Assembly: GCA_937915975.1 (NCBI GenBank)
Contig: CALGGL010000138.1
Span: 1 to 18,652 of the forward strand
DNA length: 18,652 nt
Direction of reading: 5' to 3'
From: an uncultured Lachnospiraceae bacterium
GTDB lineage: Bacteria; Bacillota; Clostridia; Lachnospirales; Lachnospiraceae
A program made the position numbers and the translations under genes. Shown in pieces: positions 13,063-18,652 of this stretch. The notes under the pieces were generated by a model that was given only the letters and a program-made list of their open reading frames with translations, searched no databases and was not told where the DNA came from. Within the stretch, counting starts at the first letter, position 1, and each line of letters begins with the position of its first letter.

Positions 13063-14145
13063 GTGGCAATAAAATCATTAGCAGTGAAATATAGACCAAA
13101 AGTTTGGCAAGATGTAACAGAACAAAACAGTACAAAGATTATCTTACAGCAACAATTAGAAAGTGGAGAAGTGAAAAATGCTTATCTGTTTTGTGGTCCT
13201 GCAGGATGCGGTAAAACAACTTGTGCAAGAATATTTGCAAGTGATATCAATAAAGGTTCAGGAAACCCTATTGAACTCGATGCCGCATCAAATAATGGTG
13301 TTGATGATGTAAGAGAGATTATTCAGCAAGCTAAAACAAAGTCATTAAATAGCGAATATAAAATTTTCATTATTGATGAGTGTCATGCCTTGAGTAATTC
13401 AGCTTGGCAAGCTATGTTAAAGATTATTGAAGAGCCACCTGCAAAAAGTATTTTTATCTTTTGTACGACCGATCCACAGAAGATTCCTAAAACAATTCTT
13501 AGTCGAGTGCAGAGATACGATTTTCAGAGAATTAGCCAGTTTGGTATTGTGCAGAGATTAAAGTGGATATGTGATAATGAAGATATTACAAGATTTTCTG
13601 ATAATGGAAAATTACCGGAAAATAATTATGCTACAACGTCAGCCATTAAATACATAGCAAAAATCGCAGACGGCGGTATGCGTGATGCCATAACACTTAT
13701 GGATAAGTGTTTAGCATATTCAAAAGATTTAACACTTGAAAACGTAGTAAAAGCATTAGGAACTACAGATTATGATACTATGTTTAAACTTACTGATTAT
13801 CTGTTACAGATGAACGGCGAAGAAAGTACAAAACTTGCCGTACAACTTATTGAAGACATTTATAACAATGGTAAGGATTTGAAAACATTTGTTCGACAGT
13901 ATGTTCAGTTTTTGCTTGATTTATCTAAATATGGAATTGGGTGTGATTGGAAATATTTACAGTTGCCAAGATTAAAAGAATATGAAGAATGGTTAAACGA
14001 GTGCGGTGGTGGAGATTTTGATGAAATAGAAAATTGGCTTTCAGTGTTTGTAAATCTTAATGCTGATATTAAATGGTCACAGTCAGTTAAATATGATATT
14101 GAAGCCGCTATAGTATTAAATTTAGAAAATAGGAGAGATAGATGA
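13063..14145 (+). CDS. dnaX: DnaX-like clamp loader subunit (gamma/tau-type)
   Basis: 360 residues from GTG 13063, preceded by AGAAAGGAG; the open frame runs upstream through tRNA-like element 2 but that part is not coding. The protein starts with the DnaX-typical LAVKYRPKVWQDV; Walker A is GPAGCGKTT (45-53), Walker B is IIDECHAL (DECH 105-108), and TILSRVQRYDF (about 147) is the arginine-finger region. It would hydrolyse ATP to open and load the sliding clamp encoded at 3860. Unlike bacterial DnaX it lacks the four-cysteine zinc module between Walker A and B, and it is too short for a tau extension. The stop overlaps the delta' start by 4 bases. Confidence 0.88.
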   Translation: MAIKSLAVKYRPKVWQDVTEQNSTKIILQQQLESGEVKNAYLFCGPAGCGKTTCARIFASDINKGSGNPIELDAASNNGVDDVREIIQQAKTKSLNSEYKIFIIDECHALSNSAWQAMLKIIEEPPAKSIFIFCTTDPQKIPKTILSRVQRYDFQRISQFGIVQRLKWICDNEDITRFSDNGKLPENNYATTSAIKYIAKIADGGMRDAITLMDKCLAYSKDLTLENVVKALGTTDYDTMFKLTDYLLQMNGEESTKLAVQLIEDIYNNGKDLKTFVRQYVQFLLDLSKYGIGCDWKYLQLPRLKEYEEWLNECGGGDFDEIENWLSVFVNLNADIKWSQSVKYDIEAAIVLNLENRRDR

Positions 14146-15035
14146 TAGGACAAAAACAACTACAAAGTCGAATTGAAAAGCTTATAGAAAGTGGTACATT
14201 TCCTCGGTTCAGCATTTTTGTTGGGCCGAGAGGTAGTGGTAAGAAAACATTTGTAAAAGAAATTGTACGTTTTATGTATAGTTATGATTTAAAAGAGGGT
14301 GCGGATTATTCTGATATTACTGGTATAGTGCCACCTGATATAAAAGTTGATACCATTAGAAGAATTATTGATGAATCTTATAAAATAGTATCGCCCGCTA
14401 TGTATTGTATTTTTGATGCAGATAATATGTCAAATGCCGCTAAAAATGCGCTATTGAAAGTAACAGAGGAACCACCCAACAATGCGTTCTTTGTTATGAC
14501 ATTAGAGGATGAAAACAATACTCTTGAAACAATCAGAAGTCGTGGAACAGTATTTCATATGGATAGATATACACCCAGTGAGATAGCAGAATATTATGGA
14601 GATAATTATTTCAATGAGGATGATGCTTGTTGGGGTTCAAGAGAAGCGATTATAAAAGAGTTATGCGAAACTCCTGGCGATGTGGATATATTATCGAAGG
14701 ATGTGTTACTGTTTTATGATTATGTCCAATTAGTAGTAGATAATATAGCAGAGGTATCACTTGCAAATGCTTTTAAGATACCAAGTAAAGTAGCATTGAA
14801 AGATACAGATGATGGATACGACCTTCGATTATTCTGGAAAGCATTTATGAAAGTGTGTATGCAAGGAATATTTGTTAAGTATGAGGATAAATTTAAAGAA
14901 ACAGATAATTCAATAAAACGTATAGCCGCAGTCAATATAACATCAAAGTATTTACAGAGGTTAAAGGTAAAAGGAATCAATCGTCAAATGTTGATGGATA
15001 ATTGGGTATTGGAGATAAGAGATTTATGGATGTAA
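14142..15035 (+). CDS. holB: DNA polymerase III delta'-like clamp loader subunit
   Basis: 297 residues. AAA+ features: GQKQLQSRIEKLI at the start, a P-loop-like GPRGSGKKTF (about 28-37), FDADNMSNAAKNALLKVTEEPP (sensor/Walker B region), and IRSRGTVFHM where DnaX has SRC. The degenerate DADN instead of DECH suggests a structural rather than catalytic ATPase, like delta'. It would form part of the clamp loader with the DnaX-like and delta-like proteins. AGGAGAG precedes ATG 14142. The C-terminal 100 residues are helical, as in the collar domain of the family. Confidence 0.83.
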   Translation: MIGQKQLQSRIEKLIESGTFPRFSIFVGPRGSGKKTFVKEIVRFMYSYDLKEGADYSDITGIVPPDIKVDTIRRIIDESYKIVSPAMYCIFDADNMSNAAKNALLKVTEEPPNNAFFVMTLEDENNTLETIRSRGTVFHMDRYTPSEIAEYYGDNYFNEDDACWGSREAIIKELCETPGDVDILSKDVLLFYDYVQLVVDNIAEVSLANAFKIPSKVALKDTDDGYDLRLFWKAFMKVCMQGIFVKYEDKFKETDNSIKRIAAVNITSKYLQRLKVKGINRQMLMDNWVLEIRDLWM

Positions 15036-15208
15036 AAGTGAAAGATTGTAGAACTTGTAAATGGGGTTGGGAAGATGAGCGATTAGGAATTCCATTTTGT
15101 CATAATTATGGTTGTAAGGATTGGGACTTGTGGTGCCTTAAATCGTGCGAATTAAGAGAGGATAATGATAATGGATGTAGCAACATTAAAAGCAAAGATA
15201 AAATCTAA
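15026..15208 (+). CDS. Small cysteine-rich protein
   Basis: 60 residues from ATG 15026 (GGAG at 15011 is at the far edge of useful spacing; TTG 15002 is an alternative inside the delta' gene). Cysteines: CRTCKWGW, FCHNYGCKDW, WCLKSCEL, CSN; the spacing suggests one or two zinc-binding knuckles. It overlaps the delta' gene by 10 bases and the delta gene by 38, between two clamp loader genes, so a replisome accessory is conceivable but unproven. Confidence 0.6.
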   Translation: MDVKVKDCRTCKWGWEDERLGIPFCHNYGCKDWDLWCLKSCELREDNDNGCSNIKSKDKI

Positions 15209-16127
15209 ACAGTTACCATCTTATCTTATATTTTCCGGCGATGAATGGAAAGTTCAAGAAATATATATAAAGCAGATAGCAAAGGTAACTGGTAAAGAAA
15301 TAAGAAGAATAGATTCAGTATCAGATATTTACGGCACATTGAGAAATAAATCAATTTTTCAAAATGCCTACATTTACATAGCCCGTGATGATAAAGAATT
15401 GATGCAGAGTGAAAAGCTACAGCAACAGATAGATGGTAGCTTATTGGGTAATAATCATTTTATTCTCTTATTAACAAATGTAGACAAAAGAACAAAGTTT
15501 TATAAGCGTTATAAAGCGTCTATCGTCAATTTTGAGCGACTTTCTGATTCTATGCTATATAAGTATATACAGAAAGAGATAAAGCTGTCCAAACGCAATA
15601 CAGAGCGTTTAATTGATATCTGTGAAGCTGATTATGGTAGAATATTATTAGAGATAGACAAGATAAAGAGGTATAAGTGGGATGCAAAGGTGATTATGGA
15701 TACTTATACACAAGATAAGTATGATATAGCATTTGAGGAATTATTAAAAGATGGTACAATACATGAACCGCCATATGATGCTATATTTGATTTAGTAGAT
15801 GCTATATTAGATAGAAAGGTAAATACAGCTTTTAATCTTTTAGAGCAGTCCTACGCTGTAGGAGAAGCAACGATGGTAATGTTATCAGTATTATACAATA
15901 ATGCAAAAGCAGTATTACAAGTACAATCGTATCAAGGAGATAATTTAAGTAAAGCCACAGGATTGAATGGTTTTAGTATAAAAAACGCTAAGAAACATTT
16001 GAATAAATACGACAATGAGGAACTCAGCTACATACTTCGATTGGTGCAAAAGATTGAGAGCGGTATTAAGACAGGTCGTATGGAAGATGAATTTGCAATG
16101 CAGTATTTATTGACACATATAATGTGA
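15171..16127 (+). CDS. holA: DNA polymerase III delta subunit (HolA-like)
   Basis: 318 residues from ATG 15171, preferred over ATG 15165 because GAGAGG is 8 bases upstream. LPSYLIFSGDEWKVQEIYIKQI is the HolA opening (Y-L-GdE), FQNAYIYIARDDKEL and FILLLTNVDKRTKFYKR follow the family path, and the C-terminal part AVGEATMVMLSVLYNNAKAVLQVQ, then GLNGFSIKNAKKHL, LVQKIESGIKTGR, matches the delta collar domain. It would open the clamp by its N-terminal domain. With the DnaX- and delta'-like genes it completes a three-gene clamp loader. Confidence 0.82.
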   Translation: MDVATLKAKIKSKQLPSYLIFSGDEWKVQEIYIKQIAKVTGKEIRRIDSVSDIYGTLRNKSIFQNAYIYIARDDKELMQSEKLQQQIDGSLLGNNHFILLLTNVDKRTKFYKRYKASIVNFERLSDSMLYKYIQKEIKLSKRNTERLIDICEADYGRILLEIDKIKRYKWDAKVIMDTYTQDKYDIAFEELLKDGTIHEPPYDAIFDLVDAILDRKVNTAFNLLEQSYAVGEATMVMLSVLYNNAKAVLQVQSYQGDNLSKATGLNGFSIKNAKKHLNKYDNEELSYILRLVQKIESGIKTGRMEDEFAMQYLLTHIM

Positions 16128-16137
16128 GGTGAGGTGT

Positions 16138-16206
16138 GTGAATAAAGAAGTATGGCATATTGAGAATATTATTATCACTTTTAAGAGCGAGGTGGGAGAT
16201 GATTGA
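16138..16206 (+). CDS. Possible 22-residue leader peptide
   Basis: GTG 16138 is preceded by GTGAGGTGAGG, a purine-rich site, and the frame closes with TGA at 16204-16206, overlapping the TTG start of the next gene. The peptide (VNKEVWHIENIIITFKSEVGDD) is too short to classify. It may exist only to couple translation of the following gene. A short open frame by chance cannot be excluded. Confidence 0.3.
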   Translation: MNKEVWHIENIIITFKSEVGDD

Positions 16207-16352
16207 AAAAGAAGGATCATGAATTTTGTTTACGATGTGGACGTAAATTAAAAAATCCCGTAGCCCGTGAAAAGGGGTATGGGGCGGTGTGTGAAAAGAA
16301 ATTAAGAATAGAAAAGAGCCATCAGCTATTTAATACGGAGAAAGGAGAATAG
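16203..16352 (+). CDS. Minimal DUF6011-like zinc-motif protein
   Basis: 49 residues starting at TTG 16203, with GAGGTGGGAG upstream. C9-LR-C12-GRKLKNPVAREKGYGAV-C30 is the same motif as in the 181-residue protein at 10656, here with almost nothing else; the basic tail follows. Too short for many gene finders. Function unknown; probably a small nucleic-acid-binding or structural zinc protein. Confidence 0.65.
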   Translation: MKKKDHEFCLRCGRKLKNPVAREKGYGAVCEKKLRIEKSHQLFNTEKGE

Positions 16353-16353
16353 T

Positions 16354-16521
16354 ATGAAAACTTTTATCATAACATATAATTGGGGCGTTGCTAAACTAAC
16401 AGAAGAAGTTCCAGCAGAGAATCCAAGACGGGCGAAATATTTGTTTTTACAGAAAATGACAGGGAATTATACAAATGAGGAATTGAGTAAGGAAGATTTT
16501 TATATTATAAGTGTGGAATAG
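16354..16521 (+). CDS. Small hypothetical protein
   Basis: 55 residues, ATG 16354 one base after the previous stop, with AAAGGAG (inside the end of the previous gene) as ribosome site. A short beta hairpin-like start (MKTFIITYNWGVAKLTEEV) then helix (NPRRAKYLFLQKMTG) and an acidic end. Not recognised. Last plus-strand gene before the minus-strand operon. Confidence 0.6.
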   Translation: MKTFIITYNWGVAKLTEEVPAENPRRAKYLFLQKMTGNYTNEELSKEDFYIISVE

Positions 16522-16529
16522 TAAAAGAC

Positions 16530-16565
16530 AAAAAAAAAAGAGGACTTGCATCAAAGCAAGTCCTC
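16530..16565 (-). terminator. Terminator of the minus-strand operon
   Basis: GAGGACTTGC and GCAAGTCCTC (16540-16549 and 16556-16565) form a perfect 10-bp stem with a 6-base loop; read on the minus strand it is followed by a run of ten T. The hairpin lies over the last codons of the 73-residue gene, whose stop is in the loop. In the plus direction it may also weakly stop the clamp loader operon, but no T run follows on that side. Confidence 0.88.
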
Positions 16566-16772
16566 AATGTTTTCTTTCAAGAATCGAATAGCTTGTATCC
16601 AAGAATCAAAGTTTGGAGTTTCTTCTACTAAAATTCCATCATATACAATCATAGCAGTTGTAACACGCCATGGTTCATGTTTAAGGATTTTGTATTGACC
16701 TGTACATCCTGTTCTGTGCGGTATGAAATAATCTCCTAATTCAAATTCGAGTTCTCCAAACATATTACGCAT
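16551..16772 (-). CDS. Small hypothetical protein
   Basis: 73 residues, ATG at 16772, with AAGGAGG 8 bases upstream. Likely a mixed alpha/beta protein: LEFELGDYFIPHRTG, then VTTAMIVYDGILVEET, then a helix SWIQAIRFLKENIEDLL. No known family recognised. The final codons double as the left arm of the terminator. Last of four genes in this operon. Confidence 0.65.
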   Translation of the reverse strand: MRNMFGELEFELGDYFIPHRTGCTGQYKILKHEPWRVTTAMIVYDGILVEETPNFDSWIQAIRFLKENIEDLL

Positions 16773-16784
16773 AATAAAACCTCC

Positions 16785-16991
16785 TTAGTTTATTTTCCAA
16801 TCACATGGACAATTTGCAAAAATACAAGTAGCGGATTTTGATGGATTGTCTACCACTTTTTTAATTGAATATCGACAATTATTACATTTCCATTCTCTGT
16901 TCGTACAGTATTCGGAAATGCCTGTCAGTGCTTCTTTATTAATTAAAGGCTTATTTGCTTTATTAATTATAGGTTTATTTATATTCTTCAT
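16785..16991 (-). CDS. Cysteine-rich small protein
   Basis: 68 residues from ATG 16991 (GTG 17000 would add three residues). The first 25 residues are a repeated INKPIINKANKPLINKE low-complexity stretch; the rest has CTNREWKCNNCRYS and CIFANCPCDW, likely a zinc-binding knuckle. Overlaps the end of the upstream zinc-ribbon gene, indicating translational coupling. Function unknown. Confidence 0.6.
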   Translation of the reverse strand: MKNINKPIINKANKPLINKEALTGISEYCTNREWKCNNCRYSIKKVVDNPSKSATCIFANCPCDWKIN

Positions 16992-17250
16992 AATCCTCAC
17001 AATACTCCGTTTCTGAATTTTCTAATGTGATTCCATGAACACTACACAAATCACATCCATATTCTGTATATATATGAACACAGTTTTCACAACAAGGTGG
17101 AAGGGTATATTCTTCAATATCAGTTGATTTACATCTTGGACAAGCTAACCATCTTTCATACGCAGGCGCTCCCCAAAATTCACCGACACATTCTCTGACG
17201 GTACGGGCTTCATCAATATCGAATATACGTCCACATTCACAGATGAACAT
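16975..17250 (-). CDS. Zinc-ribbon protein
   Basis: 91 residues, ATG at 17250 with AGAAAGGAG upstream. MFICECGRIFD, LACPRCKSTDIEEY form one zinc ribbon; PPCCENCVHIYTEYGCDLCSVH may form a second. Similar small proteins (ribbon followed by FWGAP and CP-C-S-D) are common on Clostridia phages and conjugative elements. No catalytic residues. Confidence 0.7.
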   Translation of the reverse strand: MFICECGRIFDIDEARTVRECVGEFWGAPAYERWLACPRCKSTDIEEYTLPPCCENCVHIYTEYGCDLCSVHGITLENSETEYCEDYEEYK

Positions 17251-17264
17251 TTTATCACTCCTTT

Positions 17265-17423
17265 CTAAAGTTGGTCGAAATCCCTATAACCGAAAGCGGC
17301 ATACAGAATATCTAACATGGTCTTCTCAGAATAACCATTAATATTAGTTACAATCTGAAGAGTATCTTCGGATACACCAAGTTCTAATAATTTGTCCCAC
17401 ATTTCATCTTTTGTCATATTCAT
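17265..17423 (-). CDS. Short helical protein, first gene of minus operon
   Basis: 52 residues, ATG at 17423, stop TAG at 17265, with AAAGGAG 7 bases before the start. MTKDEMWDKLLELGVSED, then QIVTNINGYSEKTMLDIL, then FGYRDFDQL suggest a small three-helix, ubiquitin-associated-like or regulatory fold. Its leader carries the promoter at 17465-17493. It is too short for a typical ORF cut-off but has a good ribosome site and codon pattern. Confidence 0.7.
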   Translation of the reverse strand: MNMTKDEMWDKLLELGVSEDTLQIVTNINGYSEKTMLDILYAAFGYRDFDQL

Positions 17424-17464
17424 TTGAAATCTCCTTTCGTGTACTGTTCTCTTTTGATATAAAC

Positions 17465-17493
17465 ATTATACGACATGGAAAGTTACTACACAA
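17465..17493 (-). promoter_or_regulatory. Promoter of the minus-strand operon
   Basis: On the minus strand TTGTGT (17493-17488), 17 bases, TATAAT (17470-17465). Start of transcription is expected near 17458, 35 bases before the first gene. Its -35 matches that of the divergent plus-strand promoter. Confidence 0.7.
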
Positions 17494-17503
17494 GAGTAAG
17501 TTT

Positions 17504-17574
17504 TTGACATAAGCAGTAAATTTTTGTTGCCATACGACTACAAAGTTCGACAATAATTTACTGTTGCATGACAA
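17504..17574. promoter_or_regulatory. Imperfect inverted repeat between divergent promoters
   Basis: 17504-17529 and 17548-17574 are inverted copies of about 26 bases with a one-base gap and a few mismatches; the core is CAGTAAATTNTTGTNG. The copies are 18 bases apart and lie between the -35 boxes of the two divergent promoters, so a dimeric repressor or activator could control both directions. Confidence 0.65.
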
Positions 17575-17583
17575 TTTATTGCA

Positions 17584-17612
17584 TTGTGTTATGTTCGTCC
17601 TTCTATTATAAT
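17584..17612 (+). promoter_or_regulatory. Divergent plus-strand promoter
   Basis: TTGTGT at 17584-17589, a 17-base spacer and TATAAT at 17607-17612. About 42 bases of leader would precede the ATG at 17662. Confidence 0.7.
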
Positions 17613-17661
17613 GAGTGCAACAAATCAAACAGCACAGCAAACAAGCGAAAGGAGAATCACC

Positions 17662-17946
17662 ATGACAAAGAAACAGAAGGAAATGTACGAATCTTATAAG
17701 AGAGCCTTTAACAGAGGTCCTAAAACAGAATTAAGAGAAGTGTATGGGAATTATTCTCATGCAAAGCAGGAAGCTCTTGATTATTGCAAGAGCCTGCAGA
17801 GCAGATTAAATGGGTATGACGGAACAATCGTTGGTCATTCAGCCCACTTCTTCTCATATGCATTTAAGTATGCGGATTTTAATACTGGTAACATGTGCCT
17901 GTGTTACTGCACACATGCCAATGATTATAAGTTCGCAATTGACTGA
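17662..17946 (+). CDS. Small hypothetical protein of mobile elements
   Basis: 94 residues from ATG 17662, with GAAAGGAG 8 bases upstream; the frame reaches back to 17584 across the promoter but is not coding there. MTKKQKEMYESYKRAF, VYGNYSHAKQEAL, GYDGTIVGHSAHFFSYAFKY, CLCYCTHANDYKFA resemble uncharacterised proteins of Clostridia phages and conjugative elements. Base composition is richer in G+C than in the clamp loader genes. Role unknown. Confidence 0.65.
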   Translation: MTKKQKEMYESYKRAFNRGPKTELREVYGNYSHAKQEALDYCKSLQSRLNGYDGTIVGHSAHFFSYAFKYADFNTGNMCLCYCTHANDYKFAID

Positions 17947-17958
17947 GGAGGTGTAAGC

Positions 17959-18051
17959 ATGAGGAAGATTAAGACCAGTCATGATATGAATGTGCCAGGT
18001 TGGGGATTTATCCCCGCTGGCACAGCTTTCAAAGTGGAGAAGTTTAATAAA
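17959..18051 (+). CDS. Small phage protein cut by the chimeric joint
   Basis: ATG 17959 follows GAGGAGG. About 31 residues (MRKIKTSHDMNVPGWGFIP, then AGTAFKVEKFN) read like a real small phage protein. From about 18040-18063 the sequence turns into the ciliate segment and the frame continues only by chance to 18144 as a hydrophobic, Phe/Ile-rich tail. The true C-terminus is not in the window. Confidence 0.55.
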
Positions 18052-18549
18052 AGATTCATATATTTCTTTAAGCTTTTTTTCAGCATTATTTCCATATGTA
18101 TTATTTATAATATCAGCAATATCTTCATGTTTTGGATTTGCTAAGCCATAAACACAAGAAGAACTTTTTATAATATTTCTTGATTGTTTTTTTCCTTTCT
18201 TTATCTTTATTCTTATATTTCTTAATTTTTTTCTCATTTCTTTCTCTGGAATTTTTTCACCATTCATATCAGTATTCTTTTTTAATAAATATTTATTTAT
18301 TTTAATAAAATCTTTTGGTTGTAAAACCATTTTAGAAGATTCATGATATTTCCAACTATTTATAACTGAAATTTATAAATATTTATTTTTTATTATTATT
18401 ATAAACTTACCTTTTCCTGCTCCTTCTAAATCTTTTTTAGGTTTATATCCATATACATAATCAAGTGATGGTAATTTTATATAATTAGATTTTTTTGTTC
18501 CTACTGGACGAGTTGATTCTCTTAAATGAATTCTTAATGATTTTAACAT
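18043..18549 (-). CDS. CFAP77: CFAP77-like ciliary protein, 5' part (eukaryotic)
   Basis: Reading on the minus strand: exon 1 from ATG 18549 to 18411 (46 codons plus one base), intron 18410-18366, exon 2 from 18365 to about 18043. The joined protein has LPSLDYVYG, KDLEGAGKVINSWKYHES, DFIKINKYL, LRNIRIKI, SSCVYGLANPKHEDIADIINNTYG, which matches the layout of cilia- and flagella-associated protein 77, an inner junction or microtubule-binding axonemal protein. Beyond about 18043 the frame enters phage sequence, so the 3' end is missing. Very AT-rich codons (AAA, ATT, TTA) and a telomere 62 bases upstream of the ATG point to a ciliate macronuclear chromosome. Confidence 0.7.
18366..18410 (-). other. 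Spliceosomal intron in the CFAP77-like gene
   Basis: 45 bases beginning GTAAGT and ending TTTCAG on the minus strand, almost pure A and T inside. Removing it keeps the frame open from EGAGK into VINSW, matching the conserved protein. Such short introns are typical of ciliates. Confidence 0.75.
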
Positions 18550-18611
18550 TTTTTCTTTTTAGAAAAAAAATTATTTGAATAATTAATTAAGATTGATTAA
18601 TTGATGTAAAT

Positions 18612-18652
18612 GGGGATTGGGGATTGGGGATTGGGGATTGGGGATTGGGGAT
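18612..18652 (+). repeat. Telomere-type tandem repeat (ATTGGGG)n
   Basis: Five full copies plus six bases of the 7-mer GGGGATT, without error, running off the window end. The G-rich strand points outward, as at a chromosome end. From memory CCCCAAT is the telomere unit reported for rumen entodiniomorphid ciliates; this needs checking. Confidence 0.85.

Noticed and set aside
17404..17640. 78-residue minus-strand open frame across the divergent region
   Set aside because: It spans both promoters and the inverted repeat, has no ribosome site, and overlaps the better-supported 52-residue gene start at 17423.
17959..18144. Full 61-residue plus-strand protein
   Set aside because: Only the first ~31 residues look phage-derived; the hydrophobic tail is antisense of the ciliate exon.
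17854..18330. 158-residue minus-strand open frame as a phage gene
   Set aside because: Its first 96 residues are exon 2 of the eukaryotic gene; the rest is the antisense of phage genes after the joint.

Overview
This window looks like a metagenomic contig. Most of it is an AT-rich (about one third GC) stretch of a large phage, or phage-like element, of a Bacillota/Clostridia host. The evidence is densely packed co-directional genes, AGGAGG-type ribosome sites, sigma-A promoters, bacterial code 11 with TGA as stop, phage families (DUF3310, DUF4406, DUF6011, MazG, RecU, RecA-like) and a phage-type tRNA-Gln. The last ~600 bases are not bacterial. They carry the 5' part of an intron-containing gene resembling eukaryotic CFAP77, ending in a tandem ATTGGGG (CCCCAAT) telomere-type repeat. 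I read this as a ciliate, probably rumen ciliate, macronuclear chromosome end joined to the phage sequence by an assembly chimera, which also hints at a rumen sample.

Layout. 1-3267: remnant of a ParB-like protein, a P-loop kinase running in frame into a GT-A-like glycosyltransferase, a stand-alone copy of the ParB-associated helical domain, and a second glycosyltransferase; I suspect a nucleic-acid (DNA base) modification module. The base composition changes sharply at about 1129, inside the kinase/glycosyltransferase ORF. 3272-4954: small proteins, DUF4406 and the sliding clamp, closed by a strong terminator. 5018-10337: a consensus promoter and an operon with a Cas4-like nuclease, RecU, small DNA-binding and zinc proteins, MazG-like, DUF3310, a divergent ThyX-like protein and a RecA-like recombinase. 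10346-12174: a second promoter of the same type, a DUF6011 protein, a secreted 3D-domain protein, a tRNA-like element, tRNA-Gln(TTG) and a LigA-related protein. 12175-16521: a third promoter with an apparently leaderless resolvase gene, an HTH protein, a structured non-coding stretch, a second tRNA-like element, then a complete bacterial-type clamp loader (DnaX, delta', delta) with small genes between and after. 16530-17423: a four-gene minus-strand operon of small, mostly cysteine-rich proteins. 17424-17661: a divergent control region with a long imperfect inverted repeat between two promoters. 17662-~18050: two small plus-strand genes, the second cut off by the chimeric joint. ~18043-18652: the ciliate segment.

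Taken together the phage part is a replication/recombination/nucleotide-metabolism region: clamp plus clamp loader, RecA-like recombinase, three PD-(D/E)XK-type nucleases or resolvases, a LigA-like fragment, MazG-like and ThyX-like nucleotide enzymes, and a possible DNA-modification cassette. No DNA polymerase, helicase, capsid or terminase gene lies in the window. Family names come from recognised motifs, not from database searches.
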